From a virus, in the IMG/VR virus record IMGVR_UViG_3300030110_004040, positions 1 to 35,427 of that record: a stretch of DNA of 35,427 nucleotides. One strand, written 5' to 3'. The translations under genes were made by a program, and so were the position numbers. The notes under the pieces are model-generated. The model searched no databases. It worked only from the letters and a program-made list of their open reading frames with translations, and had not been told where the DNA came from. Positions 5,527 through 12,661 of the stretch are shown one piece after another; positions within the stretch are counted from its first letter, which is position 1, and the number at the start of each line of letters is the position of its first letter.

Positions 5527-5723
5527 ACTGCCTCCGTTCGTTTCGTTTGCTCCATCTGTAAACAAGGTAGCAGTGTGACGGGATAACTGCAAAAGGTTTT
5601 TGTGAGGTAGGGAAGCAACACAGGGAAAGCGCAATGATTCAGCAAGGTTAGACGTACAAGTTTTTTACGCTGTGACCTTTCTTAGTCTATTAAGGGTGCA
5701 TTGCTGTAGTCTACTTATATACA
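5527..5723. promoter_or_regulatory. Divergent control region between the early and late units
   Basis: No gene is visible here. The near-palindromic heptamer TAGTCTA occurs at 5683-5689 and 5707-5713 as a 24-base-spaced direct repeat, and a related TTAGAC half lies at 5648-5653. A TTATATA stretch at 5715-5721 sits just before the structured leader and could be a minus-10 box for rightward transcription. I could not match a convincing minus-35 hexamer at normal spacing on either strand. It must hold promoters for both units because all genes point away from it. Confidence 0.5.
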
Positions 5724-5934
5724 GAAACCCCAGTGATTCAGGGCAGCCGAGCCCCAAGGCAGAGGCTGGCCCCGATGGAGCCGGAGAGGGCGGGTTGAAA
5801 ACCCCAGCCCACGGATAAGGTAGGGTGGCTGGAAAGGTTACTAGAAAACAAGTTCCTAGGGAAACGAGTTGAGGGGCCGGTTTCGGGGGAGGCGGGTCCC
5901 CAGGTGTTCAAAACTCGCACGAAAGGCTACCCCT
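5724..5934 (+). ncRNA. Structured leader of the late operon, candidate regulatory RNA
   Basis: This 211-base gene-free stretch is dense in complementary segments. Stem a: GGGC 5741-5744 with GCCC 5751-5754, or alternatively CAGCC 5744-5748 with GGCTG 5764-5768. Stem b: GGGC plus GGGTT 5788-5796 with AACCC plus GCCC 5800-5810. Stem c: CTAG 5841-5844 with CTAG 5856-5859. Stem d: CGAGTT 5865-5870 with AACTCG 5912-5917, enclosing GGGG/CCCC and CCG/CGG. GGTAG 5819-5823 can pair with CTACC 5927-5931, just before the ATG of the next gene, and GAAACC 5724-5729 with GGTTTC 5879-5884. It could be a translational switch or an antitermination leader (as lambda 6S or put RNAs). No known class was matched. 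Confidence 0.5.
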
Positions 5935-6231
5935 ATGTCCTCAGCCGCACTAACCGCCGCCCTCGCCTTTTTGGCAGGGCTGCTAGGCTTCCTGTGGCGG
6001 GGCTATTCCAGGGCCATGAGAGACGCCAGAGGGGCGCGAGATGCAGCCCTTGAAGTGGTTCGTCAGAACCGGGCCCGTGCAGAGCAGGAGCACACCAGAA
6101 CGATGGAGACAATCGATGAAAAGCAAGCGCAGCTGGAGAACGCCGACAGTCGTAGCCTTGCTGGTGACTTTGATGCCCTCTTTGGTGGTGGCGACCCCTT
6201 GCCAGAAGACAGCGCCGGTGACGATGGGTAG
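5935..6231 (+). CDS. Putative i-spanin (Rz-like) membrane coiled-coil protein
   Basis: The product has 98 residues from ATG 5935, preceded by AAGG at eight bases. Residues 4-21 (AALTAALAFLAGLLGFLW) form one transmembrane helix, followed by a basic flank and a long charged helix (ARDAALEVVRQNRARAEQEH) and an acidic, Gly-rich tail. This is the layout of Rz-type inner-membrane spanins, which link the inner and outer membranes and fuse them at lysis. It is nested with an out-of-frame gene starting within it (6116), as Rz/Rz1 pairs are. A generic small membrane protein is the alternative. It is the first gene of the late unit and lies behind the structured leader. Confidence 0.55.
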   Translation: MSSAALTAALAFLAGLLGFLWRGYSRAMRDARGARDAALEVVRQNRARAEQEHTRTMETIDEKQAQLENADSRSLAGDFDALFGGGDPLPEDSAGDDG

Positions 6232-6487
6232 CACTGTGCCATGTAGCGGTGGGCTGTTGGTGCCGGAAGCCGCAGCCAAGGAAGCCGTGCGTTGTGGCGC
6301 TGTTCTTTTGCCGAAGTGTCGAGCCGACTTGAGGCTATGCGAGGCCACCCAGGTAGACGCTACTTTATTAACGCCTGCGCTCGAGCGCCCGTTAGTAAAC
6401 GCACGCGCGTGGGTGGTGGCCGTCAGCTTCCTAACGGTGGGGGTGATCGTAGGTTGGGCCCTTGGTCCTCGTGTCTCTTTACCCTAA
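6116..6487 (+). CDS. Putative spanin-partner lysis protein, signal peptide plus C-terminal membrane anchor
   Basis: The product has 123 residues from ATG 6116 with GGAG eight bases upstream. It overlaps the preceding gene by 116 bases in another frame. Residues 10-26 are a signal-sequence core ending in VVA. The mature part has five cysteines (29, 43, 60, 68, 75) in a CSGGLLVPEAAAKEAVRC...LPKCRADLRLC pattern, and residues 99-116 (WVVAVSFLTVGVIVGWALG) form a C-terminal transmembrane helix. Similar C-x-G...LP-x-C-x-A patterns occur in lysis-cassette proteins of other phages. An Rz1-type outer-membrane lipoprotein is less likely because TPC is a poor lipobox. A two-membrane u-spanin-like role is possible. 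Confidence 0.5.
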   Translation: MKSKRSWRTPTVVALLVTLMPSLVVATPCQKTAPVTMGSTVPCSGGLLVPEAAAKEAVRCGAVLLPKCRADLRLCEATQVDATLLTPALERPLVNARAWVVAVSFLTVGVIVGWALGPRVSLP

Positions 6488-6618
6488 AAAATTCGGGCCG
6501 CATTTTCATTTAGTTTCCTACCTTTTACCCCCATAACCACCCACCGTTAATTCTATTACGTTTCTTTCTCTCTTCGTAGTTGCGATGTTCTTTGTGCGGG
6601 ACACATCACGGAGAGACA
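6488..6618 (+). other. Pyrimidine-rich intergenic spacer before the helicase
   Basis: There is no gene and no clear promoter or hairpin. The strand is strikingly rich in C and T (for example TTTCCTACCTTTTACCCCC). A TTG-started frame opening at 6580 is not favoured because GGAG lies at normal distance from ATG 6619. Confidence 0.35.
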
Positions 6619-7866
6619 ATGTTAGACCTTGAGCTAGTTGCATTAGCTAACGCTATGCAGGGCAACGGCACCGATAGAGTTGTCGCTTTGCCAAAGGCAT
6701 GCTGGTCAGACCCACGCACCCAGGTGCTGGCTAAGGCTATTAAGCAAGCCCACAATGAAGGACGTGCAGATGAAGTCGCGGTTGCTCAAGCATTAGGCGA
6801 GGGCACTGAAGACTATAAGCTTGTTGGTGGTCTTCCTAAGCTGCTGTCACTCACAAGCCATTACGGTGGAGGCCGCACAGCTTTTGATGAGTTGCATGAG
6901 GCTGCTGAGTTAAGACAGACAAACGCTGCCATCGAAGCTGCTATGACTGCATCTTCTCAGGCGCTCAGTCCTACCGATGCCAAGGATGCTGCGATTGCTG
7001 CATTGCTGTCTATCGAGACTGGAGGGAAGTCAGAGTCTACGCCCACGAGTCTTGGGGACTCGCTGGCTACAGTCATGGAGCAAAGCAGGCAAGCATATTT
7101 AGATCCCACCTCCGAGCATGGAGTAACCACCGGCTTTGAAAACCTCGATTGGATTCTAGGCCAGTGGCAACCTGGGGCTGTATATATATTAGGAGCCGGT
7201 ACAGGACGCGGTAAATCTGTCATGGCACTCAACTTCGCCATGGCCGCTGCTAAGTCAAATCATGGCGTATTATATATATCGCTAGAAATGGGTCACGCAG
7301 ACCTCACCCGAAGACTCGTAGCCGCTGAAGCCAGAGTACCACCCGATGCCATACGCTCAGGTAGACTCAATCATGACCAAATCGACGCCATGAGACATGC
7401 ATCAACAGCACTAGAGCTTATCGGCAACAACCTTATGATTATGGATAATGTCCATGTCGATGCCGAAAGACTCTCAGCTATCGTCAAAACTGCACAAGCA
7501 TCTCGAAGCATCGACCTCGTTATCGTCGATTACCTTCAATTGCTAAAGTGTGAGTCCACTTACAGCCGTGAAAGAGAAGTGGCATCCATCAGCGCAGGAC
7601 TCCTGGCCGTATCAAGGCAATGCGAAGTGCCCGTTATCGCACTCAGTCAGCTAAACGACCAAGGGCTCGTCAGAGAATCACGCTCCGTCGAGCATGACGC
7701 ATCAGCCGTTTTGCGTATAGACTATGAGGATGACGCCTGGATACCAGGGTCGTCAGGAGTTGACTGCCACCTGCGCGTGCTTAAAAACAGACACGGCAGA
7801 ACCGGAAGCATATCACTAACATTTGAGCGTAGACATCAACGGTTTGTCGAACGCATATACGAGTGA
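6619..7866 (+). CDS. DnaB-type replicative DNA helicase
   Basis: The product has 415 residues. The C-terminal RecA-like domain has a Walker A loop GAGTGRGKS (192-200), the following VLYISLEM strand (motif H1a), a Walker B strand LVIVDYLQL (300-308) and the sensor ALSQLN (341-346). Near the end, HDASAVLRI fits the last helicase motif. The N-terminal about 130 residues resemble a shortened DnaB N-domain; typical DnaB is about 450-470 residues. It unwinds DNA ahead of the fork as a hexamer. No primase, loader or polymerase gene is visible, so host enzymes are probably recruited. It lies among late genes, not with the recombination genes on the other strand. The start at ATG 6619 has GGAG. Confidence 0.93.
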   Translation: MLDLELVALANAMQGNGTDRVVALPKACWSDPRTQVLAKAIKQAHNEGRADEVAVAQALGEGTEDYKLVGGLPKLLSLTSHYGGGRTAFDELHEAAELRQTNAAIEAAMTASSQALSPTDAKDAAIAALLSIETGGKSESTPTSLGDSLATVMEQSRQAYLDPTSEHGVTTGFENLDWILGQWQPGAVYILGAGTGRGKSVMALNFAMAAAKSNHGVLYISLEMGHADLTRRLVAAEARVPPDAIRSGRLNHDQIDAMRHASTALELIGNNLMIMDNVHVDAERLSAIVKTAQASRSIDLVIVDYLQLLKCESTYSREREVASISAGLLAVSRQCEVPVIALSQLNDQGLVRESRSVEHDASAVLRIDYEDDAWIPGSSGVDCHLRVLKNRHGRTGSISLTFERRHQRFVERIYE

Positions 7867-7876
7867 AGAGGAAATG

Positions 7877-8587
7877 ATGGCACCAGAAGAATACAATCTC
7901 AAAGAAATCGATAAGGGTAACTTCACCCAAATCATGATCGCTCGACTTGTCGAGTTCTGGCAGGGATGCAAAAACCTCGAACCAGACGGCAAGTGTGGAC
8001 CAAACACACAACAAAGCATCATCGACTCCATCTTTGAAGGCGACGATATCGAAATCGGACCACTCGCAGCAGCAGCCCTCGAAGTTGCACGCCGCGAAAT
8101 CGGGTACGGCGAAGAAGGTGGAAACAACTCAGGTATGCATGTCGCCAAGTATCATCGCATCGCTGACGATGGAAACGATGACGACGATGGCGCATGGTGT
8201 GCCGCATTCGTCTCGTACTGCTTTGAAGAAGGTGCAAAGCAAATCGGTATCGAAATGCCATTCAAAAGAAGCGGTGGGGCCAAGAGACTCTTCAGCAATG
8301 TCACCATCACTGGCGCAAACGTACAAGATCCAAGACCCGGTGATGTCGTCCTCTGGGATAGAGGTGCCCCCGGCTCATGGCAAGGGCACATCGGCATTGT
8401 CGAATCAGTGTCCGATGGCATACTGCACACAATCGAAGGCAACGTCGGCTCATACCCGGCAAAAGTAAAACGACTTAGCTACGACCTGCATGACCTACTA
8501 CTCGGACATGGAAGCCGATGGGAAGGCTTCGCACGATGCGCCGAAACTGGCTCATGGGTCGAAGTACACGCATACATAGGAGAGTAA
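7877..8587 (+). CDS. Endolysin with CHAP-type peptidase domain
   Basis: The product has 236 residues. The CHAP/NlpC-P60-like domain shows the catalytic cysteine in GAWCAAFVSYC (Cys108), a PGDVVLWD strand, and the catalytic histidine in QGHIGIVES (His171), followed by TIEGN (Glu187 or Asn189 as the third residue). Such enzymes cleave peptidoglycan amide bonds. The N-terminal segment LVEFWQ...DGKCGPNTQQSI (about 24-48) resembles a peptidoglycan-binding repeat. There is no signal peptide or membrane anchor, so a holin is needed for release. The start is ATG 7877 (or 7874) behind GAGG, ten bases after the helicase stop, indicating coupled expression. Confidence 0.88.
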   Translation: MAPEEYNLKEIDKGNFTQIMIARLVEFWQGCKNLEPDGKCGPNTQQSIIDSIFEGDDIEIGPLAAAALEVARREIGYGEEGGNNSGMHVAKYHRIADDGNDDDDGAWCAAFVSYCFEEGAKQIGIEMPFKRSGGAKRLFSNVTITGANVQDPRPGDVVLWDRGAPGSWQGHIGIVESVSDGILHTIEGNVGSYPAKVKRLSYDLHDLLLGHGSRWEGFARCAETGSWVEVHAYIGE

Positions 8588-8588
8588 T

Positions 8589-9083
8589 GTGAGCGACGAA
8601 CAAATCAAAAATGATGACTTCATCACGGCAATCGAAGAAGGTGAGTCAACCCAACCACCTGGAGGAATGATATGGGGCAGCTTCTATGAAACAGTTGCAT
8701 CCATCAAAGACTCACTCAAAGTCACCCATGACGTTGCTAATGGCACGGAGACTGCCCTCACGTTCAACCAAAGCGTCAAGGCCCTCCTTCTTATTACCAG
8801 AGAGGAACTCACAACTACGGCAAAACTGGCGGGTACTGATTCTTATATCGAGAGTACCCCAAGTCTCCATGCTGCCGTCTCACTGGTAAGGGGCGCACTA
8901 CACGTCCTCGAATCAAAGCCTGATGACACCGATGCCGTTAGACTGATTGTAGAATTCTTAACTGCTGCTTCTCAAGTTATGGGGATGGATGATGAAGGCG
9001 ACGGCTGCGACGTTCACAAAGCAATGTGCGGGCGGATTATCCGTGACTGGGATGTCGCTACCGAAAAGGAAGCGCAGCACTAA
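8589..9083 (+). CDS. Acidic hypothetical protein
   Basis: This GTG-started gene has GGAG seven bases upstream, immediately after the endolysin stop. The 164-residue product is acidic and mostly helical (SVKALLLITREELTTTAKLAG, AVSLVRGALHVLES, VRLIVEFLTAASQVMG). No motif of a known family is visible. It lies between the lysin and the terminase genes and overlaps the next gene by 32 bases, so it is probably produced late. Confidence 0.7.
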   Translation: MSDEQIKNDDFITAIEEGESTQPPGGMIWGSFYETVASIKDSLKVTHDVANGTETALTFNQSVKALLLITREELTTTAKLAGTDSYIESTPSLHAAVSLVRGALHVLESKPDDTDAVRLIVEFLTAASQVMGMDDEGDGCDVHKAMCGRIIRDWDVATEKEAQH

Positions 9084-9750
9084 GTCATTCAAAGATAGCA
9101 GGCTATACAAGCGCATCAGTAGCTACCCAGCTAGAGATGGCGCAAAGCCATGCCACTTTTGTGACTCAGAGCTGTACCAGTACGACAAACGCACAGACTT
9201 CTGCTGGGCTCCAGAATGTATGACCAAACTGGTCCTGGGCCTACGAAAGCAAAAGCCAAAGCTCGAAAGTGTACTGCTGCAAATTGCAGAGCTTATGCGC
9301 TCCGATATCAAGGATGCAGCATACGAAGTGGCAATCACAACCCTGCTCTCAAAGACCAGGGAGATGAAGAAGCGCGACCACGTTGGCGCGTTCTTCTCAC
9401 CGCAGATTGTCTACTACCGGGCACTAAATGTACTGGCCAAGCTGGAGTGTCAGTACAAAAAGGATGGCAGAACCGTCAGCCTTGCGTACAACATGATTGA
9501 AGAAATTGTAGACACAGAGGCACCCTTCGCCACCGCGTCAACAAGCCCGTTACTGCGCCTTAAGGTAGTTAGACTCATCGAGGCCATCGATGAACAGGTG
9601 GGTAGGCCATACGTCTATCTGCTCCTGGGGTTGATAACCCCGGTTGACTTCCGTAAGCTTACAAGGTGTAGCCGTGCAGTTTTTGTTGAAGATATGAACC
9701 GAATAAGGGCAATCGCGTCAGAGCACTTTACTGTCGCGTATTACCGATGA
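9052..9750 (+). CDS. Hypothetical protein with N-terminal zinc-ribbon-like motif
   Basis: The product has 232 residues. A basic start (MSLPKRKRSTKSFK) is followed by C-x2-C and C-x4-C (Cys34, 37, 51, 56), a plausible zinc site, and then a helical body. ATG 9052 gives a 32-base overlap with the preceding gene and a weak ribosome binding site, so translational coupling is likely; an earlier ATG at 8989 would lengthen the overlap. A basic zinc-ribbon protein next to the terminase genes could bind DNA, for example at packaging, but no family is recognised. Confidence 0.65.
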   Translation: MSLPKRKRSTKSFKDSRLYKRISSYPARDGAKPCHFCDSELYQYDKRTDFCWAPECMTKLVLGLRKQKPKLESVLLQIAELMRSDIKDAAYEVAITTLLSKTREMKKRDHVGAFFSPQIVYYRALNVLAKLECQYKKDGRTVSLAYNMIEEIVDTEAPFATASTSPLLRLKVVRLIEAIDEQVGRPYVYLLLGLITPVDFRKLTRCSRAVFVEDMNRIRAIASEHFTVAYYR

Positions 9751-9762
9751 TGAAGGACCGCC

Positions 9763-10017
9763 ATGAGTAGCAGGGACGCCAAAACACTCTCCCAGGTCAT
9801 CGCACAGTTGCCCACCGTCGATGTTGATGATATTGGAATCAAAGAACTGGTGCTGCGACTCATTGTTGAGACGCCCGACGATGCCCCCGATGGAAACAAC
9901 GCCTCAAGAGCAAAAGTCAAACTCGACGCTCTCAGGCTGCTGGCTGACATCAACAAGAATAACTCGTCAAAAGAAACGCACCAAGACCTACTCTCTATCC
10001 TGGCAGGTGACGAATGA
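9763..10017 (+). CDS. Putative small terminase subunit
   Basis: The 84-residue product is helical and acidic at the end (SRAKVKLDALRLLADINKNN, then a DLLSILAGDE tail). Its size, composition and position two genes upstream of the large terminase fit the small packaging subunit, which recognises phage DNA and activates the motor. The ARLKALRLLADI-like helix is also seen in putative small terminase proteins of other phages. No helix-turn-helix is convincing, so the call is tentative. Start ATG with AAGGACCGCC upstream. It overlaps the next gene as ATGA. Confidence 0.45.
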   Translation: MSSRDAKTLSQVIAQLPTVDVDDIGIKELVLRLIVETPDDAPDGNNASRAKVKLDALRLLADINKNNSSKETHQDLLSILAGDE

Positions 10018-10217
10018 GCGGCGCAAACGAAGAACTCATCAACCATCGTCTCGGCGTTCTTGAAAGAGACGTTAAAGATTTAACGGCCAACATCTACGAC
10101 CTAACATCTAGCGTCAAACTGCTGGCTGCTGGGATGGCTCACGTCAAATGGGCAGGAATGGCTGCGGCTGCAAGCGTGATTGCTCACGTAGCCAGCACAC
10201 TCCTCGCCGCAAGCTAG
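10014..10217 (+). CDS. XhlA-like small membrane protein, putative holin
   Basis: The product has 67 residues: an N-terminal charged coiled coil (INHRLGVLERDVKDLTANIYDLTSSVKLL), then a hydrophobic C-terminal helix (WAGMAAAASVIAHVASTLLA, about 46-65). This is the architecture of XhlA-type proteins (haemolysin/holin accessory). It would help permeabilise the inner membrane to release the CHAP endolysin. Finding it between the small and large terminase candidates is unusual. It overlaps both the preceding stop (ATGA) and nearly abuts the terminase. Confidence 0.65.
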   Translation: MSGANEELINHRLGVLERDVKDLTANIYDLTSSVKLLAAGMAHVKWAGMAAAASVIAHVASTLLAAS

Positions 10218-10218
10218 G

Positions 10219-11778
10219 GTGCAGTACTCAAAGTCAGACCTTGAGCAGATACGTAGATGCAAAGACGACTTTCTTTACTTCTGCAAATTCGTAAAGATAA
10301 TCAATAAGGGCGGTAAGCTCGTTAAGTTTGAACTCAATGCATCCCAAAAGATGCTCTATGAGGCACTTCAAACTAACCAGTGGCAAATCGTCCTCAAGGC
10401 ACGGCAGACAGGAACATCGACCTTTGTTGCAGCTTACTACCTTCATAAAGCGTTGTTTATCAGGAATCACCGCGTCGCAATTGCTGCCCATACTCTTGAA
10501 GCTGTTAGGCAGATTTTCAACATCTATCAAACGATTTATGACAATCTTCCGGCGCAACTAAGGCTCCCATCTACAAACGAAAACGCCAACGAGCTAAGGT
10601 TCAAGCACGGCTCTCGAATCAAAGTCGGCACCCCAAACGGGTTCCGTGGTTCGACCTACCAAAGCATCCACGCCTCAGAAGCCGCGTTCTGGAAAAGTCC
10701 CGACGAAGATATTGCCGCTCTGTTGCAGACGGCTGGTGAAAACCCAACCATCATCTTCGAGAGTACGCCCAACGGCCTGAACCATTACCACAACCTGTGG
10801 ACCACTGAGTCTGGGTACAACAAGGCGTTCATCTCGTGGCTCATTGAGCCCAGCTATAGCCAGAAGAAGAAGGTCGAGCCAGCGCCGACCGACAGCGAAA
10901 AGGAATTCCTCAAGTCTCTGCCAGCACTCTCAAAGAGTCAGCAAAACTGGGCAATCCAAACACTCCGCACCAAATGTGCAAACTCAACAGCCACATTCAG
11001 GCAAGAGTACGCAAGCGATGCCGTCTCATGCTTCATCAGCAGCGGCGAGCGCGTATTCGACCTCGTTTTCCCAGATGCCAAAGTCGGAGTCGGGCTCATC
11101 GAGTACGAAACACCTAACCCCCTCCAGGCATACATCATGGGCGTCGATGCCGCCGAAGGTGGGCCAAGCGGTGACTACTCAGCATTCACAGTGCTGACCC
11201 GCTCCAAGCCACCACGGATTGTGGCGACATACTACAACAAAGAACCCGTGCAAGACTTTGCGTGCCAAGTCATGGCAACCGCAACCAAGTACAACGCCAT
11301 GGTCAATGTCGAGGCCGCGTCCACCGGATATGCAGTCATTGAGTACCTCAAGAGAGGTGAGCACCCGCATCTGTACCGGCGCATGATTAAGGATAAGACC
11401 TCGGCAGAGCTAACCGAGAAACTAGGGTTCAATACCAATACGAAGACCAGGGCACTGCTGATGGCCAAGCTCCACGAGCTTCTCATGGGCCAAAAGATGA
11501 AGGTAATCGATGAGCGTTTACAGCATGAGTTGAATACTTTTGTATATGTAAACGGAAAGCCTAGACACGACACCGGCTGTCACGATGACCTTATATTCTC
11601 CCTGGCCCTGGCGTATGTGGCCTACGAGCAGTCTGATTATATCTACCAGACAACGAAGCTCAAAAAGCCCACGTCAATTCAAGAGGTGCTCAAGTGGGAA
11701 GCTGTACACGGTAAGAAGTATAATCCGAATAAACAGGATGACTATACTTTCGAAACCGTGTTCAGTATGATGAACTGA
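10219..11778 (+). CDS. terL: Terminase large subunit (DNA packaging ATPase-nuclease)
   Basis: The product has 519 residues from a GTG. The ATPase domain has a Walker A-like ARQTGTST (61-68), a Walker B segment ending SIHASEAAFW (catalytic Glu about 154) and a C-motif ESTPNG (181-186). The C-terminal RNase H-like nuclease has IMGVDAAEGG (Asp310), VNVEAASTG (Glu364) and HDDLIFSLALA (Asp456/457). It pumps phage DNA into the prohead and cuts it. The length is normal for the family. No strong ribosome binding site precedes the GTG, so it may be coupled to the small membrane gene, which ends two bases before. Confidence 0.95.
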   Translation: MQYSKSDLEQIRRCKDDFLYFCKFVKIINKGGKLVKFELNASQKMLYEALQTNQWQIVLKARQTGTSTFVAAYYLHKALFIRNHRVAIAAHTLEAVRQIFNIYQTIYDNLPAQLRLPSTNENANELRFKHGSRIKVGTPNGFRGSTYQSIHASEAAFWKSPDEDIAALLQTAGENPTIIFESTPNGLNHYHNLWTTESGYNKAFISWLIEPSYSQKKKVEPAPTDSEKEFLKSLPALSKSQQNWAIQTLRTKCANSTATFRQEYASDAVSCFISSGERVFDLVFPDAKVGVGLIEYETPNPLQAYIMGVDAAEGGPSGDYSAFTVLTRSKPPRIVATYYNKEPVQDFACQVMATATKYNAMVNVEAASTGYAVIEYLKRGEHPHLYRRMIKDKTSAELTEKLGFNTNTKTRALLMAKLHELLMGQKMKVIDERLQHELNTFVYVNGKPRHDTGCHDDLIFSLALAYVAYEQSDYIYQTTKLKKPTSIQEVLKWEAVHGKKYNPNKQDDYTFETVFSMMN

Positions 11779-11826
11779 TTTTTATGACTTTCTTTGGGCG
11801 GTCTAAAGCCCATCGTAGGGGACGCA
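11779..11826 (+). promoter_or_regulatory. Short spacer with a small hairpin before the scaffold gene
   Basis: TGGGC (11795-11799) can pair with GCCCA (11808-11812) around an eight-base loop, after a T-rich stretch. It is followed by the GGGG ribosome binding site of the scaffold. This may tune expression of the capsid block or be incidental. Confidence 0.25.
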
Positions 11827-12645
11827 ATGAGCAACCTGTTAGATGAAGGCGCACTTGACGATCTCGCCAGTCGTTTGTCTGATGCTGCGGAGGCAGAGCC
11901 AGAAGCTGAGGTGGAAGCCCAGCCTGAAGCAGTTGAGGAAGTTGAGGAAGAGTCACCGTTAGAAGAAGATGTATCAGAAGAGGTAGAGGCCGCTTCTGAA
12001 GAGGGTTCATCACCTGTTGACGCCGAGGCGTCTGAAGACGGAGACGAAGATGACAAGGGAGACGATGCTGATGGTCACGCTGTGCCTTATAAAAGGTTCC
12101 AGAAGGTCATCCAGGCCCGAAACTCGTTTAGAGAAGAGGGTGAGTCGCTTAGGCAACAGATTGAAGAGCTTAAAGCTCAGGTCAATCAGCCGAAGCAAGC
12201 AAGAGCCCCCAAAGAGCCAGTAGAAGAAAAAGACTGGCTAGACGAGGCGTTGGAAGAGTCCCAAGTACCTGATCAGTATGAGGAGCTTAACGAACGACTT
12301 ACACGGTTTGAGGTGTCGCAACAAAAAGCGTTGTTAGAACAAGAACTTAACGGCGTTCTGGAGCAACACCCTAACGTACCACGCGAGCTACTGATTCAAG
12401 CTGTGGTGCAAAACCCAAACGAGAATCTTAATACTGTGGCTGAAAGATACAGCAGCTACATTGCAGAGGTTCAAGAGAAGGCGATTGCAGAGCATATGAA
12501 GACAGTAGAAGTCGCACCGAAGAAAAAAGCAGGGCCTCCGCGCCCAAAGAAAACTGGTGCAGCCAAAACAGAGGAAGCACCAAAACCCCTCGATCGTGAT
12601 AGCCGGTACAAAGCAGTACAAGAAGCTATCGCAAGAATGACTTAA
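11827..12645 (+). CDS. Scaffolding protein
   Basis: The product has 272 residues. The first half is extremely acidic (long Glu/Asp runs such as EVEEESPLEEDVSEEVEAAS), the middle is coiled coil (FREEGESLRQQIEELKAQV) and the C-terminal part is basic (APKKKAGPPRPKKTGA) with a helical end. Scaffold proteins drive coat assembly and leave before DNA enters; a basic C-terminus binding the coat protein is typical. The gene stands directly in front of the major capsid gene. ATG 11827 has GGGG at good spacing. Confidence 0.85.
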   Translation: MSNLLDEGALDDLASRLSDAAEAEPEAEVEAQPEAVEEVEEESPLEEDVSEEVEAASEEGSSPVDAEASEDGDEDDKGDDADGHAVPYKRFQKVIQARNSFREEGESLRQQIEELKAQVNQPKQARAPKEPVEEKDWLDEALEESQVPDQYEELNERLTRFEVSQQKALLEQELNGVLEQHPNVPRELLIQAVVQNPNENLNTVAERYSSYIAEVQEKAIAEHMKTVEVAPKKKAGPPRPKKTGAAKTEEAPKPLDRDSRYKAVQEAIARMT

Positions 12646-12661
12646 AGGAGCCTCAAAACTC

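Noticed and set aside
5738-5920. Leftward 60-residue frame across the structured leader
   Set aside because: Low-complexity composition and no ribosome binding site. The region is better explained as RNA structure, whose GC-rich stems keep frames open by chance.
6580-6618. TTG-started N-terminal extension of the helicase with a CSLCG...HH segment that looks like a small zinc motif
   Set aside because: It begins directly after a stop codon at a TTG without a ribosome binding site, while ATG 6619 has GGAG at normal distance.
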